A stretch of 64,000 bases of DNA from Bryobacterales bacterium (GCA_020854055.1 JADZGD010000044.1:124001-188000); one strand, 5' to 3'. Shown: positions 32,430-42,280, counted from the first letter of the stretch. Notes: generated by a model from the sequence alone, not told the origin. Translations and numbers: made by a program.

Positions 32430-33662
32430 TTGATCCATCTCCGCCCTCTTTTCCGCCTCATTCGCACGCAGGATATCGCCTGGGTCCTGCTGTTTTCCGC
32501 CATGGCGGTGGTCGCGCCCCGCCGCGCGCCGGCCGAGATTCTGTTGCTGGCCACCCTTGGCATCTTTCAGATCGCCGAACCCCGCGTCGAGTGGCTCGCC
32601 ACCCGCCGCGGAATCATTTTTTCCATTCTGCTGAAACTGGGCCTGGGCTACCTGTTGATGTATTCCACCGGCGGATTGGAGAGTCCCGATTACCTCATTC
32701 TGCTGCTGCCCATCGTCACCGCCGCCACTTCGTTGGGCGTTCTCGGAACCTCTCTGTTCACGCTGCTGGCCTGCGCCTCCTATGTCTCGCTGGCGCTCAA
32801 TGTCGATTGGTCGCGCTTCTATATGAGCGACCAGGAGGTACGGCAGTTTTCTTTGCGGTTGATGTTCCTCGCCCTGGTGGGCTACCTGACGCACACCCTG
32901 GCCGAGCAGAACCGCATCGAAGCACGGCGCTACCAGGCAGCCGCCGAGAAACTGGCCGAGGCCAACCGGAACCTGCAGGAGGCCGAGGCCGCCGTCCGGC
33001 GTTCCGAGCGCCTGGCCGCGCTCGGCCAGTTGACTGCCGGCCTGGCGCACGAACTGCGAAACCCGATGGGCACCATCCGTGCTTCGGCCGAGGTGCTCAG
33101 CGGCCGCCTGCCCGATGATCCGGTCGCCATCGAGATGGCCGGCTATATCCGGGAAGAAGTGGACCGCACCAACTCGCTGATCACCCGCTTTCTGGAATTC
33201 TCCCGGCCGTTTCACCTGCGATTGAACCCCTGCGATATTACCGAGGTCATCGACAAGGCCATCACGCAACTGGAACGTCATTCACCGCGGCACCAAGTGA
33301 CCATCTATCGCAACTACTCACCCGATGTGCGTCCTTTTCCGCTCGATGCCGAACTGATCGAGCGCGTGATGTACAACCTCCTGCTGAATGCCGTTGAAGC
33401 CACTCCCGAGGAAGGAGCGATCACCGTCAAGACACGTCCCTTTGAAGCCGGCGTGGAGGTTACCGTCATCGATCGCGGCAGCGGCATCGATGTCAAAGAG
33501 ATCGAGAACATCTTCAATCCGTTCTTCACTACCAAGCCAGCCGGCGTCGGCCTGGGTCTGGCCATCGTCTCCAAAATCGTCGATGAGCACGGCGGTAAAG
33601 TAGCAGTGGAGAGCGAGACCGGCAAAGGCAGCGTGTTCCGCGTCTATCTGCCCGGGGGATAA
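32430..33662 (+). CDS. Membrane sensor histidine kinase, NtrB/PilS-like
   Basis: 410 residues from TTG 32430 (AGGGA about 10 nt upstream; no ATG fits). About five or six membrane helices fill residues 15-155, with almost no periplasmic domain. A short coiled coil (160-195) leads to the H-box LAHELRNPMGTIRAS with His207, the N-box NLLLNAVEA (316-324), and G-boxes DRGSGI and GVGLGLAI. No PAS domain is visible. The kinase type is that paired with sigma-54 activators, and the gene is followed by one after 28 nt. A TAAGAT at 32365-32370 may be its -10. Confidence 0.9.
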   Translation: MIHLRPLFRLIRTQDIAWVLLFSAMAVVAPRRAPAEILLLATLGIFQIAEPRVEWLATRRGIIFSILLKLGLGYLLMYSTGGLESPDYLILLLPIVTAATSLGVLGTSLFTLLACASYVSLALNVDWSRFYMSDQEVRQFSLRLMFLALVGYLTHTLAEQNRIEARRYQAAAEKLAEANRNLQEAEAAVRRSERLAALGQLTAGLAHELRNPMGTIRASAEVLSGRLPDDPVAIEMAGYIREEVDRTNSLITRFLEFSRPFHLRLNPCDITEVIDKAITQLERHSPRHQVTIYRNYSPDVRPFPLDAELIERVMYNLLLNAVEATPEEGAITVKTRPFEAGVEVTVIDRGSGIDVKEIENIFNPFFTTKPAGVGLGLAIVSKIVDEHGGKVAVESETGKGSVFRVYLPGG

Positions 33663-33690
33663 TGGAGTTCCACGTTTGGAATGGGAACCG

Positions 33691-35064
33691 ATGAAGCGCC
33701 GCATTCTGATTGTCGAGGACGAAGAGAAGCTAAGCCGGGTAATCGAGCTGCAACTGGTCTCGGCCGGGTTTGACGTGGACAAGGCCGGCACCGGCGAGGA
33801 GGGGCTGAAACTGGCCGATCGCGCCAACCTTGTGTTGACCGATCTGCGCCTGCCCGGCATGGACGGCCTCGAACTGCTGCACGCCATTCACCGCCAGAAC
33901 TCGCAGGTGCCGGTGGTGGTGATGACCGCCTACGGCACGGTGGAAGTGGCCGTGGAGGCAATGAAAGCCGGCGCGGTGGACTTTCTGCTCAAGCCGTTCT
34001 CCCTGGAGCATCTGATGGCGGTGGTGGGCAAGGCGCTCGAACTGACCCAACTCCGCGATGAGAACCGCGAACTGAAGGAAGAACTGGGCCGGCGCTATCA
34101 ATTCGACAACATTGTCGGCCGCAGCCCCGCGATGCAGGAAATCTTTGGCACCATTTCCCGCGTGGCAGGCTCCCGCGCCACGGTTCTGCTGGCCGGGGAA
34201 AGCGGTGTCGGCAAGGATCTGATCGCCCGCGCCATCCACTTTCACTCCAACCGGCGTGAGCGGCCCTTTGTGAAGATCAACTGCACGGCCATTCCCGAAA
34301 ACCTGATGGAAAGCGAGCTGTTCGGTTACGAAAAGGGCGCCTTCACCGGGGCCAGCACCACCAAGCCCGGCAAGTTCGAGCAGGCGGACACCGGCACCGT
34401 GTTTCTTGACGAGATCGGCGATGTTCCGCCCTCGATCCAGGTGAAACTGCTGCGTATCCTTCAGGAACGTGAGTTCGAACGCCTGGGCAGCAACAAGACG
34501 CGCCACATCGACGTGCGCATCGTCGCCGCCACCAACGCGGACCTGCGGCAGGCGCTTGAGCAGGGTACATTCCGCGAAGATCTCTACTACCGGCTGAACG
34601 TGGTGCCCATCAATATTCCGCCGCTGCGCGACCGCCGGGAAGACATCGCCTATCTGGCCGAGCACTTCGTCGCCAAACTGGCCAAGGAGACCGGCAGCGA
34701 AACCCGGGGAGTTACGCCGGCCGGTGTCGAGAGGCTGCTCGGATACCACTGGCCGGGGAATGTACGCGAACTGGAAAACGTAATCGAGCGTAGCGTTGTG
34801 CTCTGTGGTTGCGTAATGCTCGACGCGCCTGATATCCGTCTGGATATGTCGCCGCAAAGGCCGCAGCCGGCGGCGGCCGGTACCTTCCTGCCCGAAGGGA
34901 TGACGCTCGATCAATATGAGCAGTCGATTATCCGCGAAGCGCTCAAACGGGCCGCCGGCAATAAGAGCCAGGCCGCCCGTTTGCTCGGCCTTACCCGCAA
35001 TGCATTGCGCTACCGGCTCACGCAGATGGGTCTCGACTCGGCCGACGCCTCAAATGGCGCGTAG
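33691..35064 (+). CDS. NtrC-family response regulator, sigma-54 activator
   Basis: 457 residues from ATG 33691. Receiver domain with phospho-acceptor Asp51 (LVLTDLRLPGMDG) and Lys101. AAA+ domain with Walker A GESGVGKD (169-176), the sigma-54-contact loop GAFTGA (216-221) and Walker B FLDEIGD (238-244). A Fis-type helix-turn-helix ends the protein (NKSQAARLLGLTRNALRYRL). Partner of the kinase just upstream. Because the flagellar island shows sigma-54-like promoters, it could be one of their activators, but this is only inference; PilR- or NtrC-like roles are equally possible. Confidence 0.93.
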   Translation: MKRRILIVEDEEKLSRVIELQLVSAGFDVDKAGTGEEGLKLADRANLVLTDLRLPGMDGLELLHAIHRQNSQVPVVVMTAYGTVEVAVEAMKAGAVDFLLKPFSLEHLMAVVGKALELTQLRDENRELKEELGRRYQFDNIVGRSPAMQEIFGTISRVAGSRATVLLAGESGVGKDLIARAIHFHSNRRERPFVKINCTAIPENLMESELFGYEKGAFTGASTTKPGKFEQADTGTVFLDEIGDVPPSIQVKLLRILQEREFERLGSNKTRHIDVRIVAATNADLRQALEQGTFREDLYYRLNVVPINIPPLRDRREDIAYLAEHFVAKLAKETGSETRGVTPAGVERLLGYHWPGNVRELENVIERSVVLCGCVMLDAPDIRLDMSPQRPQPAAAGTFLPEGMTLDQYEQSIIREALKRAAGNKSQAARLLGLTRNALRYRLTQMGLDSADASNGA

Positions 35065-35241
35065 CAGCCGCGCCGGCAGCGTGATGATCGCCGTCAGCAG
35101 GGAGAACACGCCTCCCACGGCGATGCCTACGATCCGGAATGGTAACAGCAGCAGCCAGACAATTGGATACAGTACCAGAGCAGCAAGCGCCAGTGGCCAG
35201 CATAGAAACAGCAGAATGCACCACAGCAGAAAACGAGTCAC
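35050..35241 (-). CDS. Small two-helix membrane protein
   Basis: 63 residues, almost entirely hydrophobic, with two or three short transmembrane segments (FLLWCILLFLCWPLALAALVLYPIVWLLLLPF, then VGGVFSLLTAIITLPARLL). No family recognised. Its ATG overlaps the amine oxidase stop (ATGA), which supports real translation as the last gene of the efflux operon. The final 15 nt lie antisense to the end of the NtrC-type gene. Function unknown. Confidence 0.65.
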   Translation of the reverse strand: MTRFLLWCILLFLCWPLALAALVLYPIVWLLLLPFRIVGIAVGGVFSLLTAIITLPARLLRAI

Positions 35242-36599
35242 AAAAGTTGATACGCAGCGCCGGGTGGGGAAGTTCCGCCGGATCGACCCAGCGCTTCAAG
35301 CACCTGGGCGGCGGCTCGCAAACCCGAAGCCATCGCCCCATGAACCGTGCCGGTGTGCCCGCTGGTGTCGGTAGCCTCTCCGGCAAAAAACAACGTTTCG
35401 GCTACCGGCGCGGCCAGCCGGCGGCGGACCGGTAATCCTCCCACCGGCACATAACTGTAAGCGCAACGGCTGAACGGATCGGCCTGCCAGTCGTGATACC
35501 AGGCGCTTTCGAGCCGTGCCGGAACGCCGCCCAGCATGCGCTTCAATGTGCTTAGCGCCTCGCTCATCACCGCCGGCCGCGGCTGTCCGGTGAGTGGTGC
35601 GGCCTTTGGCCCGGCCGACCAGCCTGTAATGACCGGCGTATCGAACGGCGCCATGGTCCACCAGACCGGAAATACCGGTTCGCCGGAAAACATCATGCAG
35701 GCTTGCCGAAGCTCTTCGCGCTCCATCCAGAATGCGCGGTCGAACCGCAGTGTCACGCGTACCGCTTGCCCGGCGCACAACGCGCGCGCCGCTTGAAGCG
35801 CCTCCACCGGTTCAGGTTCGAAACAGATCGTCCCCGGTTCTCCCGGCGCGGCTTGCAATACGCCAAGCGGAACCGTCACCACCAGCGCCCGGCTGCGGAG
35901 CGCTTCCTCGCCGCCGTCCCAGGGCGAACTTACACCGGCCCGTACGCGGCCCTCGCTCCACTCTACCCGCCGGACCGTCGAGTGAAGCCGCACTTGGCCA
36001 AGGCCGCTCGAAAGCATCCGGTGGATCGCCAGCGGAATGCCATCGTAGCCGCCCGCCAGCCGGAACATCCGTTCGCCCTCGATGGCCTGGGCGGCCCGCG
36101 CTTCATCAGCCAGCGCGGCGATGCTGATTCGGCCGGCAAACGCGGCGTTGAATCCCTCCACGAATTCGGTAGCGCGCCGCTTGTCCGGGGCAGGGAACTG
36201 GTGACGGTCCAGAAACGATGCGAAGCTCGAATCGTGTTCCTCGCCGGCCTCGGTGCGCATGCTGCCGAGCACCGCTTCCGCGCCCCGGGCCGCGGCGCTG
36301 TCGTCGATCGCATGGCCATGCTCAAGCCGGACACGTCCGCCGGTCACTTCGATGAGTGGCAGCGAGTTACGCCGCGCGAGCGAGAGCGTCAGCGGCGGGC
36401 AGCCGTGAACGAACTCGGCGCCCAGTTCCACCGCCACCGCCGCCAGCGCGTCGTGAACCGTGTGAATGCGGCCGCCGATTCTTCCGCGCGCCTCCAGACA
36501 GATTACTCGCAGCCCGTTCCGGCAGAGAGCGGCGGCCGCCGCCAGTCCCGCCACCCCGGCCCCGATCACGATTACGTCGGCGTCGCAGGAGTTCACCAT
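35238..36599 (-). CDS. FAD-dependent amine oxidase family protein
   Basis: 453 residues. N-terminal dinucleotide-binding fold VIVIGAGVAGLAAAAALCRNGLRVICLEAR followed by GRIGGRIHTV, and the C-terminal FAD motif FFAGEATDTSGHTGTVHGAMASGLRAA, as in monoamine and polyamine oxidases. No signal peptide, so probably cytoplasmic. The substrate (amine, polyamine, carotenoid-type) cannot be assigned. It begins 16 nt after the RND permease stop and is likely cotranscribed with the pump, an uncommon pairing. Confidence 0.88.
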   Translation of the reverse strand: MVNSCDADVIVIGAGVAGLAAAAALCRNGLRVICLEARGRIGGRIHTVHDALAAVAVELGAEFVHGCPPLTLSLARRNSLPLIEVTGGRVRLEHGHAIDDSAAARGAEAVLGSMRTEAGEEHDSSFASFLDRHQFPAPDKRRATEFVEGFNAAFAGRISIAALADEARAAQAIEGERMFRLAGGYDGIPLAIHRMLSSGLGQVRLHSTVRRVEWSEGRVRAGVSSPWDGGEEALRSRALVVTVPLGVLQAAPGEPGTICFEPEPVEALQAARALCAGQAVRVTLRFDRAFWMEREELRQACMMFSGEPVFPVWWTMAPFDTPVITGWSAGPKAAPLTGQPRPAVMSEALSTLKRMLGGVPARLESAWYHDWQADPFSRCAYSYVPVGGLPVRRRLAAPVAETLFFAGEATDTSGHTGTVHGAMASGLRAAAQVLEALGRSGGTSPPGAAYQLL

Positions 36600-36615
36600 T
36601 CCAGTTTCGCAGAGC

Positions 36616-39600
36616 TTACCAGCCGCGCCGGCGCAGCGCGCAGAAGAGCACCGGCGTCACCAGCAGCGAGAGTGCCATGGAAACCGTCACGCCGCCGATC
36701 ACGGCGATCGCCAGCGGTTGCAACAGTTGCGCGCCCGAACCGGCGCCGATCGCCAGCGGCAGCATCCCGCAGACCGTGGCCAGCGCCGTCATCACAATCG
36801 GCCGCAGCCGCCGCCTTCCCGCCTGGAAGACCGCTTCTTCCAGCGGCAATCCGGCGCGCGTGTAGTGCTGCTCGGAATCGAGCATCAGGATGCCGTTCTT
36901 GTGCACGATGCCCACCACCATGATCGCCCCCATGAAGGAAGCGACGTTGAGCGTCTGCCCGGTAATGTACAGGGCCGCAAACGATCCGGAGGCGCAAAGG
37001 ATGGTCGCTACCAGGATGGCGGCTGGATGCGCGAGGGAACGGAACTCGAAAACCAGAATAATGAAGATCAGCAGGATCGAGGCCGCCAGGACTTCGGCCA
37101 GCGAGACAAAGGATTCCCGCTGGATCTCGGATAGCCCGCCGAACTGAATCTCGGTATTCGCCGGAAGCGTCACCTCCCGCGGCAGCCGGGAGCGGATCTC
37201 GGCCACCGCGGAGCCCAGGTCGCGGCCCGCCAGCCGTGCCGTAACTGTGGTCATATTGCGCAGGTTGTCACGCTGGATTTCAGTCTGCCGCGGCTCAACC
37301 TCGGCCGTGGCGACGCTGGAAAGCGGCATGGTGGCGCCGCCCGGCGAGCTGATCAGGCTCGAATTCAGCGTAGCGATGCTGTTGCGGTATGCCTCCGGGT
37401 AGCGCACGCGAATACCCACCAGCCGGTCGTTACGGATCATGTTGGCCGCCACCTGGCCCTCCACCATCGTCTGTTGAATGGCCGCGATGTCCTGGGCGCT
37501 GAAGCCTGCTCGCGCCGACCGTACCGGATCCACGCGAAAATTGACCGCCGGCCCGATCACCACGGTGCGGTCCTTGACGTCCACCAGGCCCGGAATTCGC
37601 GGCAGCCAATCGGCTATTCGCGCCGCAGCCTGGCGGAAAGACTCATCGCGGGAATTGAAGACCCGGATCTCGATCGGTTCGGGCGACGACACCAGGTCGC
37701 CGATCAGGTCCTCCACGATGTCTACGAATTCGACCTCGAGCACCGGCTCGGCACGCGCCACCTGCTCCCGCAGAGCGGCCTCGATCTCTTCCACCGATCG
37801 GGAACGCCGCCGCTTCAGGTTCACCACGAAATCGCCCCGGTTCGGCTCGGTCACCGCAAAGCCAAGCTCCGTGCCGGTGCGCCGTGAGTAGCTTTCGGTC
37901 TCGGGCATGGCGCGAATCATCCGCTCGATATGATTGAGCACACGATTTGACTCTTCAAGCGCCGTACCGGGCGGCATCCAGTAGTCCAGCACAAACGCGC
38001 CTTCGTCCATCTCCGGCAGGAACGAACTGCCCAGCAGGAAGTACATACCCACGGTTCCGGCCAGCAACACGAGCGCCGCCGCCAGCGTGATCCGCCCGTG
38101 CGCGAGCGCCCAGCCGAGCGCGCGTTCATAGCGGAGTGAGAACCAGCGCAGCGCTCCGTGCTCGGCCTGGTCCGCGCGCTCCGGCATCCCGCTCAGCGGG
38201 CGTTGCCGGTGGATCAGGAAGTTTCGCGCCAGCACCGGCGTAAAGCAAAGCGCCAGCAGCAGCGAAGCAAGCAGCGCCGTCACCAGCGCCAGCGCCAGTG
38301 CGCGGAAGAACACCGCCGTGATGCCGCCCAAAAACACCAGCGGAACAAACACCATCACTGGAGTCAGCGTCGAGCCGATCAGAGCCGGCGTCAGCTCGGT
38401 GATCGCCGACCGGGATGCCTCGGCCGGGCTCTGCCCTCCCGACAGGTGCACCAGAATGTTTTCCACCACCACGATGGCGTCGTCGATCACCACGCCGATC
38501 GAAGCCGCAATCCCGCCCAGCGTCATCAGGTTGAAGCTCATGCCGAACAGTCGCATCGCCACCACCGCCGTCAGCGCGGCGATCGGGATCACCACCGCCG
38601 CTACCATCGTGATGCGCCAGTCGCGCAGGAAAACGAGCAGTACCAGCGTCGAAAGCAGCAGCCCGATGATGATGCTCTCGGTGACGCCGCCGATCGAATC
38701 GCGAACCAGCGCCGACTGGTCGTAGAACGTCGCCAATTCGATATCGCGCGGCAAGCCCTTGCGGATCTCGCCAATCTCGCGATTCACCGCCGAGGCTACT
38801 TCCACCGTGTTGGCGTCGGGCTGCTGGTGGACGTTCACCAACACCGCCGGCCGCCCGTTAGCGGTCACAATCTGGTAGATCGGCGCTTCTCCCGGTTCCA
38901 CCCGCGCAATGTCTTTCACCCGCACCGGATTGCCGTTCACCGCCTGGACCACGGTGTTCTCCACCTGCTCCCGGTCGCGCGGCAGTCCGCTCACCGTGGT
39001 GAGGTAGAGATGATGATTCTCCGCCACCAGGCCGGAAGCCGAGATCAGGGAACTGCTTCTCAACGCGTCCACCACCCGGGTCAACGGCAGGTTGAAGGCA
39101 TTCAGCTTTGCCGGGTCAACCAGTACGTGCAACTCCGGCGGCCGGCCGCCGGTGATCCGGGTTTGCGACACGCCGGAAATCCGGTACAGCCGCGGCGCAA
39201 TCTGGTAGAAGGCCAGGTCGTACAATTCGGACTGGCTGCGGCGCGGCGACGTCAGGCTGAAGCCAAAGGTGGGGAAGGCCGAAAAGGTGAGCCGGTTGAT
39301 ATAGAACGAAGTGTTCGGCGGCAGTGTCGCCGAAATCTGCGAGATGCGCCCCTCGACCAGGTTCAGCGCATTATTGATGTCCGTGCCCCACTCGAAAAAA
39401 GCATTGATTTCGGTGCCTCCGCGGCTGGTGGTGGAGCGTACACGGGTAATCCCCGGCACCAGGCGGATGGCCTCCTCGATGGGCCGTGTTACGGTCAGCA
39501 TCTGCACGTCCACCGGTTGCACGCCGCTATCGGCCAGGATGATAATGCGCGGAAAATCAGTTTGCGGAAGCAGCGCCACCGGGATATGGAAGATGAGAAT

Positions 39601-39684
39601 CAACCCCGCCACTGCGAAGCCGGCCAATACCAGCACCAGCGCGCGGCCGTACTCTTCGACGAAACGCGCCAGTGCCGCGCTCAC
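36616..39684 (-). CDS. RND efflux transporter permease, HAE-1/MdtB-like
   Basis: 1022 residues, twelve transmembrane helices and two large periplasmic loops. The proton-relay helix TM4 reads GVVIDDAIVVVENI with both aspartates, which fits drug-type (HAE-1) pumps better than CusA-type metal pumps, where one is replaced. N-terminal IPVALLPQTDFPRI is the usual RND start. Forms the inner-membrane trimer of a tripartite pump. Start overlaps the adaptor stop (ATGA). Substrate not deducible. Confidence 0.94.
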   Translation of the reverse strand: MSAALARFVEEYGRALVLVLAGFAVAGLILIFHIPVALLPQTDFPRIIILADSGVQPVDVQMLTVTRPIEEAIRLVPGITRVRSTTSRGGTEINAFFEWGTDINNALNLVEGRISQISATLPPNTSFYINRLTFSAFPTFGFSLTSPRRSQSELYDLAFYQIAPRLYRISGVSQTRITGGRPPELHVLVDPAKLNAFNLPLTRVVDALRSSSLISASGLVAENHHLYLTTVSGLPRDREQVENTVVQAVNGNPVRVKDIARVEPGEAPIYQIVTANGRPAVLVNVHQQPDANTVEVASAVNREIGEIRKGLPRDIELATFYDQSALVRDSIGGVTESIIIGLLLSTLVLLVFLRDWRITMVAAVVIPIAALTAVVAMRLFGMSFNLMTLGGIAASIGVVIDDAIVVVENILVHLSGGQSPAEASRSAITELTPALIGSTLTPVMVFVPLVFLGGITAVFFRALALALVTALLASLLLALCFTPVLARNFLIHRQRPLSGMPERADQAEHGALRWFSLRYERALGWALAHGRITLAAALVLLAGTVGMYFLLGSSFLPEMDEGAFVLDYWMPPGTALEESNRVLNHIERMIRAMPETESYSRRTGTELGFAVTEPNRGDFVVNLKRRRSRSVEEIEAALREQVARAEPVLEVEFVDIVEDLIGDLVSSPEPIEIRVFNSRDESFRQAAARIADWLPRIPGLVDVKDRTVVIGPAVNFRVDPVRSARAGFSAQDIAAIQQTMVEGQVAANMIRNDRLVGIRVRYPEAYRNSIATLNSSLISSPGGATMPLSSVATAEVEPRQTEIQRDNLRNMTTVTARLAGRDLGSAVAEIRSRLPREVTLPANTEIQFGGLSEIQRESFVSLAEVLAASILLIFIILVFEFRSLAHPAAILVATILCASGSFAALYITGQTLNVASFMGAIMVVGIVHKNGILMLDSEQHYTRAGLPLEEAVFQAGRRRLRPIVMTALATVCGMLPLAIGAGSGAQLLQPLAIAVIGGVTVSMALSLLVTPVLFCALRRRGW

Positions 39685-40934
39685 TGCTTTTCCTTTCCGG
39701 TTCCCGTGGTCACGCGTGCGTTGTCGGGCAGGCCGTAGGCGCCTTCCACCACCACGGTTTCTCCCGCCCGCAGCCCGCTCTCGATCCGTGCCTGGTTTCC
39801 TACCGCTTCGCCCAGCGTGACTTCGCGCCGGTGGGCGATTCTGTGATCATCCACCACAAATACGGTGGCGCTGTTGGTGCCTTCCTCCCGCAGCACCGCC
39901 GCCTGCGGCGCCAGCACGGCGCCCCGGATCTCGCCGGTGATAATCGACGCCGTGCCGAACATTCCCGTCCGGACCCAGGCCGCCGGATGCGCCGTTTCGC
40001 ACCACACCTCCACCGTTCGCCGCTGCGGATCCACCGCGCGGTTGACTACCGTCACCTTCCCCGCCAGCGCCGCGCCCGCGCCGTCAATGGGAACAAAGCG
40101 GCACCCCTGGCCGGTCTTCACCCGCCCCAGGGCGGCCTCGGGCACCTGCGCCCGAGCCGTCACCAGCGACAGATCGGCCAGTGTGAAGGTGGCTGCCGCG
40201 GGTTGCGCCATATCGCCGGGATACTGCATCTGTTCGGTGATGGTGCCGGCAAAAGGAGCCTGGATGTGTGTGAATTGCAACTGTGCGGTGGCTGCCTGGA
40301 AGCGCGCCTCGGCCTGCTCCAGGTTGGCCCGGGCGATCTGCTCATCCCGTCCGCGGGATTGATTGAGCAGCAGGTTGTAGCTCCGCGCGGCCACCTCGGC
40401 ATTGGCTTTGGCGGTGGCCAGGTCGGCCTCGGTCTGCTCGAAATCGCGCTTGGGAATCGCACCCTCTTCAAACAGCGCTTTGCGCCGCCGGTAGAGCCGT
40501 TCAAACTGTGCGAGCACCGCTTTGCTGATCTCCACCTGCCCGCGCGCCCGCTCCACGTCGGTGGGTAGCGTTCCGGCGATCGTCTTTTCGAGCGTCGCGC
40601 GCGCTGTTGAAACCGCTGCTTGAGCCTCGGCGGCCTGGGCCTTCAGGTCCCGGTCTTCTAATTCCACCAGCGTCCGGCCGGCCGTTACGCTATCGCCCTT
40701 ATGTGCCAGCAGGCGGCGGATGGGCGCTGTGATCCGCGCGGAGATGTTCGCCTGTTCGCGCGGGAAAACCGTAGCCGGCGCTTCGATGGCCAGCGGCACA
40801 TCGGCGGCAGCCGCCCGGGCCAGCGTCACCTCCACCACCGGCGCCGGCGCGCCCTCTCCGGCCCCGTGCTGCCTTCCGCATCCGGCCAGCGCCATCACCG
40901 CCGCCGCAATCGGCGCCACCCATCGGGATCTCAT
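39681..40934 (-). CDS. RND efflux periplasmic adaptor (membrane fusion lipoprotein)
   Basis: 417 residues. A lipoprotein signal with lipobox LAGC near residue 19 anchors it in the inner membrane. Barrel-sandwich segment ANISARITAPIRRLLAHKGDSVTAGRTLVELE, a long coiled-coil hairpin (about 85-200), then the lipoyl second half QLQFTHIQAPFAGTITEQ and beta-barrel and membrane-proximal domains. Bridges permease and TolC-like channel. ATGA overlaps at both ends: stop with the permease start, and start with the TolC stop. Confidence 0.94.
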   Translation of the reverse strand: MRSRWVAPIAAAVMALAGCGRQHGAGEGAPAPVVEVTLARAAAADVPLAIEAPATVFPREQANISARITAPIRRLLAHKGDSVTAGRTLVELEDRDLKAQAAEAQAAVSTARATLEKTIAGTLPTDVERARGQVEISKAVLAQFERLYRRRKALFEEGAIPKRDFEQTEADLATAKANAEVAARSYNLLLNQSRGRDEQIARANLEQAEARFQAATAQLQFTHIQAPFAGTITEQMQYPGDMAQPAAATFTLADLSLVTARAQVPEAALGRVKTGQGCRFVPIDGAGAALAGKVTVVNRAVDPQRRTVEVWCETAHPAAWVRTGMFGTASIITGEIRGAVLAPQAAVLREEGTNSATVFVVDDHRIAHRREVTLGEAVGNQARIESGLRAGETVVVEGAYGLPDNARVTTGTGKEKQ

Positions 40935-42187
40935 CTTCCGCTAGCCACCTCCAGGTCCTCACCGGCGTTGGCGTAATCGGCCAGTGCCGTGTAGTAGTTG
41001 ACGCGCGCCTGCTGCAGTTGCTGCTGGGCCGCCACCACATCCAGCGCCGGGCCCTCTCCGCCCACATAGCGAGCCCGCGTCAGTTTCAGATTCTCTTCAG
41101 AAGTTGCAATCTGCGTTCTGGTCGCGGAAATCTGCCGCCAAAGCAGCCGCAGACGGGTCGCCGCGGCTGAGTACTGCTGGGAAAACACGCGCCCGGCAGC
41201 GGTCCGCGTGGCGTTGGCCTGCTCGGCGCGCAACCGGAATTGACGGGCTGTATCGCGGGCGCGAAACCAGTCGAAGATCGGAACGTTCATCGTCAGGAAG
41301 ACCGCCGAACCACGATCCGCCGCTCTCACGCGGAGTGAATCGAGACCGTATTGGTAGACCAGGTTCACCTGCGGATACAGCGCCCCCCGTTCACGCCGGG
41401 CATCGGCTTCAAAGCCCTGCCGCTCGAATGTGAACAAGCGGAACTCGGGCCGCGCCAGGTACGCGCCCTCTCCCGTTGAAGGCGGCGGCTCGGGCGTTAC
41501 CAGCGAATCGACAATCTCCAGGCGCGCGGCCGTGCCGGCAGTCCAGAAACTGGCCAGTTCCTGGTTGGCCAGTTCGGCGGCCATCCCGGCGGCGATGCTG
41601 GTCTGCTCCAGAAACGCCACCTGGCTTTCCGCTTTTACCACGTCGGCGCGGGCCACCTCGCCACCCGCGTACAGCGCCCGCGTGCGCTCCAGGAAATCGG
41701 AGGCTTCGTTCAGGCTGGTAGCGGCCGCGCTGGCCAGATGGCGGGACAGCAGCAGACCGTAGTACGCGGCCGCCACGGCCCTTCGCAAATCGCGCCGGGC
41801 GATCACCGCGTTCTCATTGGCAATGGCGTGATCCGCCCGCGCGCGGGCTAGCGAAGCGCGCAGCCGGCCGGAGGTGTCCAGCTCCAGCGCCGCCCCCGCC
41901 AGTGCCTGGTATTCGCGAATGCCGTTCAGCGCAATGAAGCTTTGCTGGCCGGCCAGAGGACTGTTGTAGGTGTACCCGCTGGCCAGCGCCGCCTGGGGCA
42001 GGAACGCGCTGCGAGCCACCCTCACCCCGGTGCTTGCGATCCGGGCCTCCAACTGCGCCACACTCACCGCCGAAGGCACGCTTTCGGCCAGCCGGCGGCA
42101 TTCGGCCAGCGTTAGAGGGGGCGCCTGGGCATAACAGGCCCAAACGGCCCATCCGCAGAGATACGCGAAACGAATCGTCGAACGCAC
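40931..42187 (-). CDS. TolC-family outer-membrane efflux protein
   Basis: 418 residues from GTG 42187, chosen because GGAGG lies 9 nt upstream and a signal peptide (TIRFAYLCGWAVWACYAQA) follows directly; the open frame continues upstream without support. Two tandem OEP repeats are visible: coiled coils around LARARADHAIANENAVIARRDLRRAVAAAYYGLLLSR and QQLQQARVNYYTALADYANAGEDL, separated by strands. Forms the outer-membrane and periplasmic tunnel of the pump. First gene of the efflux operon; divergent from the regulator gene at 42281. Confidence 0.92.
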   Translation of the reverse strand: MRSTIRFAYLCGWAVWACYAQAPPLTLAECRRLAESVPSAVSVAQLEARIASTGVRVARSAFLPQAALASGYTYNSPLAGQQSFIALNGIREYQALAGAALELDTSGRLRASLARARADHAIANENAVIARRDLRRAVAAAYYGLLLSRHLASAAATSLNEASDFLERTRALYAGGEVARADVVKAESQVAFLEQTSIAAGMAAELANQELASFWTAGTAARLEIVDSLVTPEPPPSTGEGAYLARPEFRLFTFERQGFEADARRERGALYPQVNLVYQYGLDSLRVRAADRGSAVFLTMNVPIFDWFRARDTARQFRLRAEQANATRTAAGRVFSQQYSAAATRLRLLWRQISATRTQIATSEENLKLTRARYVGGEGPALDVVAAQQQLQQARVNYYTALADYANAGEDLEVASGR

Positions 42188-42217
42188 GGCTTGGTGCCTC
42201 CATTGGATCAAATCAAC

Positions 42218-42256
42218 CTGAAGCGAGCCTGAAAGCGCGCCGCGCGAGCCGCTGAA
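42218..42256. promoter_or_regulatory. CTGAA direct repeats, candidate OmpR-type regulator site
   Basis: CTGAA occurs at 42218-42222, 42229-42233 and 42252-42256, i.e. 11 and 23 nt apart, close to one and two helical turns. Tandem repeats with this period are the usual target of OmpR/PhoB-class dimers. They lie between the divergent efflux operon and its two-component system; CATACT at 42261-42266 may be the -10 of the regulator gene. Confidence 0.4.
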
Positions 42257-42280
42257 AAGGCATACTGGGAGCAGGGATCC

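Noticed and set aside
38158..39738. 526-codon plus-strand frame opposite the RND permease
   Set aside because: Antisense shadow; Arg/Gln/His-rich product.
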